A stretch of 64,000 nt of DNA from the NCBI GenBank assembly GCA_015654525.1, contig JAATGT010000183.1, positions 25,705 through 89,704 of the forward strand, in the 5' to 3' direction. Shown here in pieces: positions 50,227 to 58,407 of the stretch (positions within the stretch are counted from its first letter, which is position 1; each line of letters begins with the position of its first letter). Source of the stretch: Bacteroidales bacterium (GTDB lineage Bacteria; Bacteroidota; Bacteroidia; Bacteroidales; Paludibacteraceae). The position numbers were made by a program, and so were the translations under genes. The notes below the pieces were generated by a model, which made no database searches, was not told the origin of the DNA, and was given only the letters and a program-made list of their open reading frames with translations.

Positions 50227-51492
50227 TTAATCAAGAGAACTGTCTTTAGTCCGAATATATCGCACAGGATAATAAGCCGCTAGAAATCCCATAAATAGAA
50301 CAGTAATAAAAACAAGTATCATGTCCAGCGGTTTTGTTACCACAGGATAAGCATCGACTACGTAGCCAGTACCAAGTTTCAATAAACCAAGATGCTCTTG
50401 TAATAAACATAAACCAGCACCCAAGCCAATACCAACTAATGCCCCAACACAGGAAATCATCCAACCCTCAAACAGAAATATTCGTTTGATCAGGCCGTTA
50501 TCTGCCCCCAGATTTCGAAGAGTTTCTATATCGCCCCTTTTATCAATAATCAGCATGGAAAGAGAACCAATAATATTAAAACTAGCTATCAATAATATAA
50601 AACAAAGAATCAGATACGTAATCCATTTCTCAATTTTCATAATCTTGAAAAAGCTTTCTTGCTGTTCATAGCGGTTTTTTACCTGAAAGCCATCGCCCAG
50701 AAGCGTCTTAATTTGTTTTTGAACTTTATCCTGATCCACCCCTTTCGCCAGTTTCAATTCAATAGCAGAGGCAGTGGATTTATTATACTCAAATAATTCG
50801 CGAGCCAAATCGATAGACACCAATACATAATGGTCGTCGTACTGCAACTGTTTTACAGAAAAGATTCCCGAAACAAAAGTTCCCATCTGATTAAAACTGC
50901 TCTCGGGATGCAGCAGATTAATCTCTTCCGTTCGTTTCGGGGCATAAATATAAAGTGGATCAATGAAATGGGCACCCAGACCTAATATGCTGGCAACACC
51001 CACTCCGGGAACAGCCCGTTGGAAAGCACCGTCGTAAAGTTGGAACTTGCCATCGTACATAATACTATCAATGCGCGTCATCTTTTCAAAATCGCTACTT
51101 ACGCCTTTGATAATGGCAGGCATTTGCTTGTCTTTGAATCGCAGCAATGCATTTTGTTCCACCACTTCAGTAAAACAGGCAACGGATTTCATGTTGTGCA
51201 ACTCTTTGAACTTTGGCGAGCTGATATCAAAAGTTTTTCCTTGAGTCAGGGTGATCTTTAAATCCGGATCGAAGGATGAAAACATATCGGAGATCAGCGA
51301 TTCGAAGCCATTAAACACGGACAGCACGCAGACCAAAGCCATTGTTCCCACCCCGACACCTGTTGCCGAAATACCGGAAATTATATTAATGGCATTGTGC
51401 GATTTTTTGGAAAACAAATAGCGTCGGGCTATCCTGAATGAAAAGGACAGGCTCCGTAGTTTATTTTTTTCTGTTGAGTTTTTGTTGGACAT
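50227..51492 (-). CDS. LolC/LolE-like FtsX-family ABC permease
   Basis: The 421-residue membrane protein has an N-terminal span near IARRYLFSKKSHNAINIISGIS (typical LolC/E start) and GVGVGTMALVCVLSVFNGFE, a large periplasmic domain (about 60-270) and three C-terminal spans, with LSMLIIDKRGDIETLRNLGA as the FtsX coupling loop. This family extracts lipoproteins from the inner membrane with a LolD ATPase, which is not present here. It is coupled to rbfA, whose gene ends 15 bp before it in transcription order. Confidence 0.9.
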   Translation of the reverse strand: MSNKNSTEKNKLRSLSFSFRIARRYLFSKKSHNAINIISGISATGVGVGTMALVCVLSVFNGFESLISDMFSSFDPDLKITLTQGKTFDISSPKFKELHNMKSVACFTEVVEQNALLRFKDKQMPAIIKGVSSDFEKMTRIDSIMYDGKFQLYDGAFQRAVPGVGVASILGLGAHFIDPLYIYAPKRTEEINLLHPESSFNQMGTFVSGIFSVKQLQYDDHYVLVSIDLARELFEYNKSTASAIELKLAKGVDQDKVQKQIKTLLGDGFQVKNRYEQQESFFKIMKIEKWITYLILCFILLIASFNIIGSLSMLIIDKRGDIETLRNLGADNGLIKRIFLFEGWMISCVGALVGIGLGAGLCLLQEHLGLLKLGTGYVVDAYPVVTKPLDMILVFITVLFMGFLAAYYPVRYIRTKDSSLD

Positions 51493-51506
51493 TGGGAACC
51501 GATATA

Positions 51507-51887
51507 CTAATCTAATTCAATAACCTCACCTTCTTTAAGTGGTGCAGGAGGATCGCTTTTCAATAAATTATCAATGTTTTCAAGATAATCCAGCGAATCG
51601 TCGACGTGGAAAAATAGTTCGGGCACAATGCGTAGCTGATGACGGACACGTTTTCCGAGATCAAACCGGATGGCACGTGCGTCTTCTTGTACCTTTGCCA
51701 GTACTTCTTTCGTATTTGCACTGGGGAAAATACTTAAATGTGTCCGGGCTATCCCTAAATCAGGACTGATACGTACTGCTGTTACAGTAATCAAAGTGCC
51801 GTGCAGTTCACGAGCATACAACAAAAAGATTTCTCCTAACTCTTTCTGCAACATTCGCGATATTTTTTGTTGTCTTGTCGTTTCCAT
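51507..51887 (-). CDS. rbfA: Ribosome-binding factor A
   Basis: The 126-residue protein fits RbfA: RQQKISRMLQKELGEIF, VTAVRISPDLGIARTHLSIF, GKRVRHQLRIVPELFFHVDDSLDYL. It is a KH-fold protein binding the 30S subunit for late 16S rRNA maturation. The unit rbfA-FtsX permease is common in Bacteroidales. Confidence 0.95.
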   Translation of the reverse strand: METTRQQKISRMLQKELGEIFLLYARELHGTLITVTAVRISPDLGIARTHLSIFPSANTKEVLAKVQEDARAIRFDLGKRVRHQLRIVPELFFHVDDSLDYLENIDNLLKSDPPAPLKEGEVIELD

Positions 51888-51934
51888 TATTTCTTAGTTT
51901 TTTGTATAACGAGGTTTCTCCCTCATTTTTTGTA

Positions 51935-53401
51935 TTAAATCTTCCACTCAAACCCATCCTTGGTATCTTTTATTTCAAATCCAAGAGCGGTTAGTTCATT
52001 GCGGATTTTATCGCTGGTTGCCCAGTCTTTGTTTTGTTTTGCTTCTAGGCGCATATTCAGCAGTAAGTCGATAGCGCCTTTGTATGCTTCATTGCCCCCT
52101 GAAGTTTCATCCTCTGATTTTAGTCCCAATACATCTTCAATAAAGACACTGAAAACAGTCTTTAATTCCTCTAAATCCTCAGCCGAAATAGTTTCCTTTC
52201 CGTCGTGTACCAGATTAATTGCTTTTAGTGCTTCAAACAGATGAGCAATTACAATGGGTGTATTGAAGTCATCGTTCATGGCCTCCTCGCATTTAGATCT
52301 CAGCGAAGTAGTGTCGACCGAAGAAACAGCCGAAGCCTGAAGTTTTTGTAAGCGGGAATAACCGTCCATAAGCCGTTCAAAGCCTTTTTCGGAGGCCTGA
52401 AGAGCCTCGTTCGAAAAATCCAGCGTGCTCCGATAGTGCGATTGTGCCATAAAGAATCGGACAGTCATGGGCGAGTATCCTCTTTCGAGCAAAGGGTGCG
52501 CCCCTGTAAACAGTTCTTTGGGCAAAAAGCCGTTTCCTGCAGTTTTCGACATTCTGACTCCATTTACCGTGAGCATATTGGTATGCATCCAGTATTTAGC
52601 CGGGGCGGTATGATTACAAGCCTGTGATTGCGCAATTTCATTTGTATGATGAGTAGCCTGCAAATCCATTCCTCCACCGTGAATATCGAATGTAGTTCCA
52701 AGATATTTTGTGCTCATGGCCGAACATTCAATGTGCCATCCCGGGAAACCCCAGCCCCAGGGAGAAGGCCATTGCATAAGTGTTTCCGACTTGGCTTTTA
52801 TCCATAAAGCAAAGTCCAGACGGCCTTTTTTCTCGTTTTGCCCACCCAGCTCGCGTGTACCTTCAAGCAGGTCTTCCAACTTTCGGTTGGTAAGTATTCC
52901 GTAAGGTAAATCTTTATTATATTTTTCAACATCAAAGTAAACCGTTCCGTCAATTTCGTAAGCATAACCGCTTTCCAATATGGCTTTCACCATTTCAATC
53001 TGCTCGGAAATGTGCCCAGTTGCAGTGGGTTCGATACTTGGCGGAAGCGTATTGAAAATAGATAAAATTTCATGAAAACCGATGCTGTATTTTTGTACAA
53101 TCTCCATGGGTTCCAGCTGCTCCAGCTTTGCCTTTTTGGCAAACTTATCATCGCCTTCGTCGCGGTCGCCTTCCAAATGTCCGGCATCGGTTATGTTTCT
53201 GACGTATCTCACTTTATAACCCAGATAAAGCAAGTAACGATAAATCAGATCAAAGGAAATAAAGGTGCGGCAATTTCCTAAATGAACATCGCTGTAAACG
53301 GTAGGACCGCAAACGTACATGCCCACTCTATCATCGTGAAGTGGGATGAATTGTTCCTTTTTGCGGCTTAATGTGTTGTAAATATATAATTTGTGTTCCA
53401 T
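51935..53401 (-). CDS. cysS: Cysteinyl-tRNA synthetase
   Basis: The 488-residue class I synthetase has the zinc Cys in MYVCGPTVY, the HIGH-type motif [10 protein letters not shown], the second zinc ligands near GWHIECSAM, and KMSKS-type RMSKTAGN. The C-terminal part is the DALR/anticodon region. Length is normal. Confidence 0.97.
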   Translation of the reverse strand: MEHKLYIYNTLSRKKEQFIPLHDDRVGMYVCGPTVYSDVHLGNCRTFISFDLIYRYLLYLGYKVRYVRNITDAGHLEGDRDEGDDKFAKKAKLEQLEPMEIVQKYSIGFHEILSIFNTLPPSIEPTATGHISEQIEMVKAILESGYAYEIDGTVYFDVEKYNKDLPYGILTNRKLEDLLEGTRELGGQNEKKGRLDFALWIKAKSETLMQWPSPWGWGFPGWHIECSAMSTKYLGTTFDIHGGGMDLQATHHTNEIAQSQACNHTAPAKYWMHTNMLTVNGVRMSKTAGNGFLPKELFTGAHPLLERGYSPMTVRFFMAQSHYRSTLDFSNEALQASEKGFERLMDGYSRLQKLQASAVSSVDTTSLRSKCEEAMNDDFNTPIVIAHLFEALKAINLVHDGKETISAEDLEELKTVFSVFIEDVLGLKSEDETSGGNEAYKGAIDLLLNMRLEAKQNKDWATSDKIRNELTALGFEIKDTKDGFEWKI

Positions 53402-53407
53402 AATTTG

Positions 53408-53470
53408 ATTTTAAATTTACGATTTCGGATTTACGATTACCGATTGCGGATTTATGATTTACGATTGCGG
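53408..53470. repeat. Downstream flank of four-helix-bundle cassette 2
   Basis: Several short units of ATTTACGATT, TTCGGATT, TTGCGGATT type lie in tandem between cysS and the cassette gene. Inverted related sequence (AATCGCAAATCGTAATT) lies at about 53888-53908. Confidence 0.65.
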
Positions 53471-53473
53471 ATG

Positions 53474-53839
53474 TTATGCTTTTTTCTGATTGATCCTATT
53501 TCGAACTGTATTAATGGAGGCAACTATTATTGCCAGTATCTCATTGGTTTCTTTTTTTATGGTTGCGGTTTTTTCAAAAGCAATTAGTCCGCTTTCTTCC
53601 AATACCTCCAACCAATAAATTGTTTCATCTGCTTCCTCTTCAACTATTTTCAGTTTATTGATGAAATCTGCATCCGATTTTGCTCTGCAAGCTGCCCTGT
53701 AGTTTGCCCCAATAGAAGTGGAACATCGTATAATTTGAGCAGCTATGGCTTTCGAAGACGTCTTTACGGGCAAATCATCAATAAGTCTGATGACCTCCAG
53801 CCCTATATTTTTTGTTCGTCTCTTTATTTCTTCTTTCAT
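53474..53839 (-). CDS. Four-helix-bundle protein, second copy
   Basis: The 121-residue protein is of the same family as that at 13894-14256 (RLIDDLPVKTSSKAIAAQII, RCSTSIGANYRAACRAKSDA, DFINKLKIVEEEADETIYWL) but only moderately similar, and its flanking repeats differ (ATTTACGATT type rather than AGTTGACAGT). Gene and flanks look like a self-contained cassette inserted between cysS and the TerB/DnaJ gene. Function unknown. Confidence 0.88.
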   Translation of the reverse strand: MKEEIKRRTKNIGLEVIRLIDDLPVKTSSKAIAAQIIRCSTSIGANYRAACRAKSDADFINKLKIVEEEADETIYWLEVLEESGLIAFEKTATIKKETNEILAIIVASINTVRNRINQKKA

Positions 53840-53887
53840 CCTTTTCTAAAGAAGTAATTCAATCTTATACTATCCAATCGTCAATCT

Positions 53888-53908
53888 AAAAATCGCAAAT
53901 CGTAATTT
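53888..53908. repeat. Upstream flank of four-helix-bundle cassette 2
   Basis: AATCGCAAATCGTAATTTAA is the inverted counterpart of the ATTTACGATT units at 53408-53470. Confidence 0.55.
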
Positions 53909-54641
53909 AAACTATTCCCCGTTGTTTTTTCAGGCTTTCGTATGCTTCGTTTATCGAACGGAATTTTTCGGTAGCCGATTTTTTTACGTCTTCACCTAAA
54001 TCATTGACTTTATCGGGGTGATATTTCATGGCCATCTGGCGATATGCCTTTTTTATTTCATCGTTGGTAGCAGAAGGCTCTATTTCGAGTGATTTATAGG
54101 CCCAGTCGCTATCCACGTGTTTCAGATATGGCGCTTTGACCGACTCAAAATCGAGACGATCGATACGGAAGATATTCGCAATGCGCTGGATGGTGGCTAA
54201 TTCAGAAGAAACTATTTCGCCATCGGCATAAGCAATATCAAAAAGCAAGTGCAAGAGTTCCAGCTTGGAGGAATAATTCAGATTCTGACTGATTTGCATC
54301 GCCACTTCCGTTTCATCGATATGCTGATCCAGCAGATTTTTGAGAATTTGCAAGGCATCGAGCGCGCCCTGTTCGCCGAAATTAGCAACAAGAAACTTCT
54401 TGACTACTGCTAATTCCGATTTGTCGACGCGACCGTCGGCTTTCATAATGCAGGCCATCAAAACAAGCAGGCTCATTTTGAAATCACCTTCGTTGGTGCT
54501 GCCCGTACCCAGTGTATGTGCCGAAGCTGATATCTGACCTCCATCGAACATGGAGCCTAAGGTAAAGCCAATGAGCGCACCTATCGGGCCTCCCAACGCC
54601 CATCCTAAGCCTCCGCCTATCCATTTTCCGAAACTTCCCAT
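53907..54641 (-). CDS. TerB/DnaJ-domain membrane-associated co-chaperone (DjlA-like)
   Basis: I choose the ATG at 54639-54641 (244 residues), because the -7 box at 54673-54680 lies upstream of it and an earlier start would precede that box. The start is a Gly-rich hydrophobic hairpin ([20 protein letters not shown]). A TerB-like helical domain (about 50-170) follows, then a C-terminal J domain with the HPD motif ([16 protein letters not shown], residues about 195-225). Plan and size match DjlA-type proteins that stimulate DnaK at the inner membrane. Confidence 0.9.
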   Translation of the reverse strand: MGSFGKWIGGGLGWALGGPIGALIGFTLGSMFDGGQISASAHTLGTGSTNEGDFKMSLLVLMACIMKADGRVDKSELAVVKKFLVANFGEQGALDALQILKNLLDQHIDETEVAMQISQNLNYSSKLELLHLLFDIAYADGEIVSSELATIQRIANIFRIDRLDFESVKAPYLKHVDSDWAYKSLEIEPSATNDEIKKAYRQMAMKYHPDKVNDLGEDVKKSATEKFRSINEAYESLKKQRGIV

Positions 54642-54672
54642 AAAGACTTTATTTGAAATGATTTTAGGGGTA

Positions 54673-54680
54673 CAAAGATA
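54673..54680 (-). promoter_or_regulatory. -7 box of the TerB/DnaJ gene
   Basis: TATCTTTG on the reverse strand, 31 bp before the chosen ATG. Confidence 0.5.
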
Positions 54681-54817
54681 CAAAAAAATGTACCAATATG
54701 CCAACCTTATGCTGCCAGAAACTAAATAGCGCGTTTTATACGCCGAGACGGAAAACACAAACTCCTACAAATCTTTGCCCGTGATACTGATTTTGTGATC
54801 GGGATATGCAAAATAAG

Positions 54818-54858
54818 AAAACCGACAACCGGGATTTGTTACCCCCGATTGTCGGTTT
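54818..54858 (-). terminator. Terminator of gpmA
   Basis: AAACCGACAACCGGG and CCCGATTGTCGGTTT pair over about 15 bp with one mismatch. T tracts occur on both sides, so it may act in both directions. Confidence 0.75.
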
Positions 54859-54892
54859 TTTAAAAGTTTATTCTTTCTGTTTCCGATTTCGA

Positions 54893-55570
54893 TTAGAATT
54901 CGGCTTTTACCAGCGAGTTGTCTTTGAACTCGTAAAGCAACGGAACGCCGGTAGGAATTTCCAGCTTGAGGACTTCCTCCTGAGTAAGTTTTTCGATAAA
55001 CATCACGATAGATCGAAGGCTGTTGCCATGGGCCGAAACCAGCACATTTTTTCCATCACGCAGCTTCGAAAGAATATTTTCTTCAAAAAAAGGAATAGTG
55101 CGTGCAGCTGTATCTTTCAGACATTCTCCTTTGGGAGGGGCAATGTCGTAACTGCGACGCCAGAGGTGCACTTGTTCGTCGCCATACACCGCAGCCGTTT
55201 CGGCTTTGTTTTTTCCCTGCAACTCACCATAGTAGCGTTCGTTCAGGTGCCAGTCGCGATACACGGGAATGATGCTTTCGTTCATCGCATCGCTGTAGAT
55301 GGTTGTCCACTCACCCATTTTGCCATCGGTATGAATTACCACAGGCGTTTTGTCACTCTTATTGGCAGCCAACGCAATCATGGCTGTTTCGATAGCGCGG
55401 ATCTGAACCGAGGTGTACACCACATCAAATTCTATATCCGCTATTTTTTCTCCCGCTTTACTTGCTTCCGCAATGCCTTCCTGCGACAGGGGCACATCTA
55501 CCCAACCTGTAAATACATTTTTTTTATTCCATACCGATTGTCCGTGACGGACTAAAATTAGTTTTGCCAT
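54893..55570 (-). CDS. gpmA: 2,3-bisphosphoglycerate-dependent phosphoglycerate mutase
   Basis: The 225-residue enzyme has the phosphohistidine motif LVRHGQSVWN (His 8), the second His in VLVSAHGNSLR, and the dPGM-specific LNERYYGELQGKNKAET. It interconverts 3- and 2-phosphoglycerate in glycolysis. It stands alone with its own terminator. Confidence 0.96.
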   Translation of the reverse strand: MAKLILVRHGQSVWNKKNVFTGWVDVPLSQEGIAEASKAGEKIADIEFDVVYTSVQIRAIETAMIALAANKSDKTPVVIHTDGKMGEWTTIYSDAMNESIIPVYRDWHLNERYYGELQGKNKAETAAVYGDEQVHLWRRSYDIAPPKGECLKDTAARTIPFFEENILSKLRDGKNVLVSAHGNSLRSIVMFIEKLTQEEVLKLEIPTGVPLLYEFKDNSLVKAEF

Positions 55571-55738
55571 ATTCTGAATGATCTTAGATTATACAATAAG
55601 TTTTTTTGTCTTTTAGTTTTGTTATTAAAAAACACTCCACAACCTGTATTGTTGAAAAAAAAAGAAAAAAATATGTTGATCTACGTCTTTCCTTCTCATC
55701 CGTTGGTTTCATCTCAATATTTTATACCGGGAAAAATT

Positions 55739-56224
55739 TCAGTCACGCACTATCACTGTTTTTTGATCTATCAAATCCTGAATTTCATTTAAATGTAGCT
55801 CAATATGCCAAAGATATCCTTCAATCATTTCCTGAAGAGTAACCTTTGTCTTTTCATAGTCGTACCAGTAATTGTTTAGTGCCGACAGATCGACCGACCT
55901 GATAACCTGAATCATATGCAGGTTAAAATATTTCCAGAGCTGTATCATATTATTCCAGTCTTCGTTCTGAAAATTCTGAAGTTTTATCCACAAGTCGTTA
56001 TCCTGCCGGTAGTCGGGAAATACGAGCATGGGATTGTATTGTAACCGAACCATTCGTTGATGATTGTTGGATGCCGAATCAATCAGATGCCCCAGAATTT
56101 GTTTTATTGTCCGGTTCTGTTTATTCCATTTATACATAATTGTATTAGTCGGCAACTCTGTCAGTTTCGGTTCCCAGATTGCAATTAGGTTTGTAATTCC
56201 ACTTGTAACGGTTGAAAATCCCAT
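55739..56224 (-). CDS. DinB family protein
   Basis: The 161-residue protein is an all-helical DinB/YfiT-like protein, with metal-binding His at expected places: QILGHLIDSASNNHQR (His 46 region) and YLWHIELHLNEI near the end. These are metal-dependent enzymes, some of them thiol transferases; the substrate is unknown. A candidate -7 box TACGTTTG lies at 56439-56446 on the same strand, more than 200 bp upstream. Confidence 0.8.
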   Translation of the reverse strand: MGFSTVTSGITNLIAIWEPKLTELPTNTIMYKWNKQNRTIKQILGHLIDSASNNHQRMVRLQYNPMLVFPDYRQDNDLWIKLQNFQNEDWNNMIQLWKYFNLHMIQVIRSVDLSALNNYWYDYEKTKVTLQEMIEGYLWHIELHLNEIQDLIDQKTVIVRD

Positions 56225-56507
56225 ATCAAATTAGTTTTTTATTTTACTCCAGGTTTGTATTTCTTTTTTGGAAAAACGGTAAGAGATTGTATTTTTCCGC
56301 AGTAATATAAGTAGTTACAAGTGAATAGTTACGAGTTTCAAGACTGTTTATCTGAATTTTGCTTTCAGAGAGAGCAGATCATTAAACAGTATTGCCTATT
56401 TATTTCTTTAGTAGCCACTTCTGTTTTCTTTTTCTCTACAAACGTACAAAAAAAAAGAATTAAGCGAATAATATATTTCTGAATTTATTTGTGGAGCTGC
56501 ATAAAAA
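56225..56507. other. Gene-free spacer
   Basis: AT-rich sequence with one candidate -7 box (TACGTTTG, 56439-56446, reverse strand) that could serve the DinB gene. Nothing else is supported. Confidence 0.4.
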
Positions 56508-56537
56508 AGCAGAGTTGCACTCGTGTACAGCTCTGCT
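56508..56537 (-). terminator. Terminator of the second FN3-like gene
   Basis: AGCAGAGTTG and CAGCTCTGCT pair over 10 bp with one G-U, running into T residues on the reverse strand, 11 bp past the stop. Confidence 0.75.
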
Positions 56538-56548
56538 AAATAAAGGAT

Positions 56549-57214
56549 TCAACCTGCAATGATGGCACTTAGCGTAGTACTCCACGGACCATGTTCGCCG
56601 CGGGTATTTACCCATCGTAGCCAATAATAAGCCAGGATGTTTGCCTGCTTACCTTCATAATTGGTTATGTACGAATTGCCGGTAGATGTGCCCAGATAAG
56701 TAAGTTCGGAAACGTCTTTGGGCGCTTCGCCACCCAGTTTTACCCATACTTCACAACCATGCACTCCTGCGGGTTTAGCCTTGCTTTGAGGCGTAGCTTC
56801 GTCGCTAATGTGAATGGTGTGTTGCAAACGTACCCCAAAATCCAGCGTTCCCAATGGACTGGTAGCAGGCACAGCTGCAGGTGTACGTGTTTCCGACTTC
56901 ACCGTTAAGCCCATCTGGACGCGGTCGCTGTCGGTCACCTTACTGTTGTTTGCCAAAAACTCAGCCACGAAACTACGAATTTCTTTTTTGTAGTCAACCA
57001 GAGCATCGTTTTTAGCCTGCACATCAGCAGCCGTACGATTTTGTTTGTTACTCGCTTTGGAAAACGCATTGTCCCAAACGCCTTGTTTTGATTCCAGTGA
57101 TGTTGTAGCATCAGCACTGATTCCCCATGTGGTTTGTTTAGCTTTGACATTAGTCAGCAAGCCTTTCTGCCACAAATCAAATCCGGGGTCGGTAGATGGA
57201 ATATAGTCTGCCAT
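56549..57214 (-). CDS. FN3-like domain protein (array B neighbour)
   Basis: The 221-residue protein starts with a helical region (DYIPSTDPGFDLWQKGLLTN, KQNRTAADVQAKNDALVDYK, EIRSFVAEFLANN). Its C-terminal third is FN3-like: VHGCEVWVKLGGEAPKDVSE, YLGTSTGNSYITNYEGKQAN, YYWLRWVNTRGEHGPWSTTL; the WVNTRGEHGPWS end is typical of FN3 G strands. I know related Bacteroidota proteins only as hypothetical. There is no signal peptide. It is preceded by a leader of about 800 bp that contains repeat array B, and is followed by a terminator. Confidence 0.75.
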   Translation of the reverse strand: MADYIPSTDPGFDLWQKGLLTNVKAKQTTWGISADATTSLESKQGVWDNAFSKASNKQNRTAADVQAKNDALVDYKKEIRSFVAEFLANNSKVTDSDRVQMGLTVKSETRTPAAVPATSPLGTLDFGVRLQHTIHISDEATPQSKAKPAGVHGCEVWVKLGGEAPKDVSELTYLGTSTGNSYITNYEGKQANILAYYWLRWVNTRGEHGPWSTTLSAIIAG

Positions 57215-57439
57215 TTCTATCGTTTTTTTTTGTGTGAAACATTATTTTACCTAACTCTTAAAAAATTCAGATCAGAAAAAGAGCTTTTTACTTTCGGCAT
57301 ATTAGAATAACTAAGAGGAAAGAAACTTTTTCCCTCTGGAGCAAAAAACTCTTTTCAGCATAATATTGCATATTGTCTGAGTAAAAAAGATCTTTGTTTT
57401 GTTAAATAATATATTCGCTTAAATCAAAAACTTTTTCAC

Positions 57440-57775
57440 TTAGGCATGGATAAATCTAACTTGAGTCAAAATGAATCTGACTAAGGCGAATATAACACCG
57501 GTTTGAGCCAAAATGGATGTTGCTTAAGACATACATATTCAGCCCGGTGTACATTATCTTCGGATAAAGCGAAGAAGGTTTTGAACAAAATGGAAAAGGT
57601 TTTGGCTTAAGTGAAAAACAGATCAGCCTAAGTGGAACTGATTTTGAATGAAGTGAGATTATTTTTAAACCGAGCAAGAACCATTTTGGCTCTAGTTGGA
57701 AACTTATTTGCTTAAGCAAGGATGCTTTTTTATCGAAAAAAGAGGAATGATTCCAAGAAACAGCCCTTTTGTTTA
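57440..57775 (-). repeat. 21-bp degenerate repeat array B
   Basis: At least thirteen units of 20-22 bp run without spacers, for example CTAAGTGGAACTGATTTTGAA, TGAAGTGAGATTATTTTTAAA and TTAAGCAAGGATGCTTTTTTA quoted by their first bases only as yTAAGyGRAA then GATTTTG. Each unit has an AAG-rich half and a TTTTG-rich half. The consensus differs from that of array A, yet the pitch and the place upstream of an FN3-like gene are the same. A 200-codon reverse-strand frame across it is an artefact of the 21-bp period. Confidence 0.75.
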
Positions 57776-58407
57776 TATATGAAATTTGGTATTTAAATAC
57801 TGATAAATAATTATTTAGCTTCGATGAAAAATGAGTAAGCGGGTGTAGTGACCGGGAAACAGAAAAAAATGAGCACAGAAGGGTTTTGCCCGATTGCCAA
57901 CAAGGGTCGACAAAGGCTTTGGAAATGAAATATGAACGATTAGGTGAGCCTACTGAAGGGCTACAAATAAAGGTTGAGTTCATTGGCAAACAACAACTGT
58001 GAAACCGACAGAAAAAGATAGTTAACGGGTACAAATATAGCAATTTATTTTTGATCAAAACAAGAATTTAATTGTGATATTTTTATGTTATAAAGCATAA
58101 AAATTAGCATCTACAAAAGAATTAAGCAGGGTTGAATAAGTTCTGCTCACAAAATAAAATTTGGGTTCTTTTAAATCAATAATTCTAACTCCTTTCCGAC
58201 CGTATAATGCATTCTGCTTCACAGATTTTCTGCCTCTCTAATTTATATTATTTGCAAAAGTGATAGCCAATACAGAATATTTCTATATTTTTGTCTGTAA
58301 GAATCAGAGGCCTTATTCTGGCATCGATTGGCTTTTCATGGCCGGATCTGTGCCGCGTTAATTCTTATTTATATACATGTACTATTAGCTCACTAAACTG
58401 TCAAACA
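57776..58407. other. Leader promoter of array B and ppc upstream region
   Basis: On the reverse strand TATATTTG (58032-58039) with TTG at 58061-58063 (21-bp spacing) is a good promoter that would transcribe array B into the FN3-like gene. On the forward strand TATTTTTG (58286-58293) is a -7 box for ppc. The rest is AT-rich with no gene I can support. Confidence 0.5.

Noticed and set aside
54806-55555. A 249-codon forward frame antisense to gpmA
   Set aside because: It is antisense to a complete and well-conserved gpmA and shows no family features of its own.
57456-58058. A 200-codon reverse-strand open frame across array B
   Set aside because: It is open because the 21-bp period keeps the frame in register; the peptide is a heptad-patterned, Ser/Leu/Lys/Phe-rich nonsense sequence with no start signal or family.
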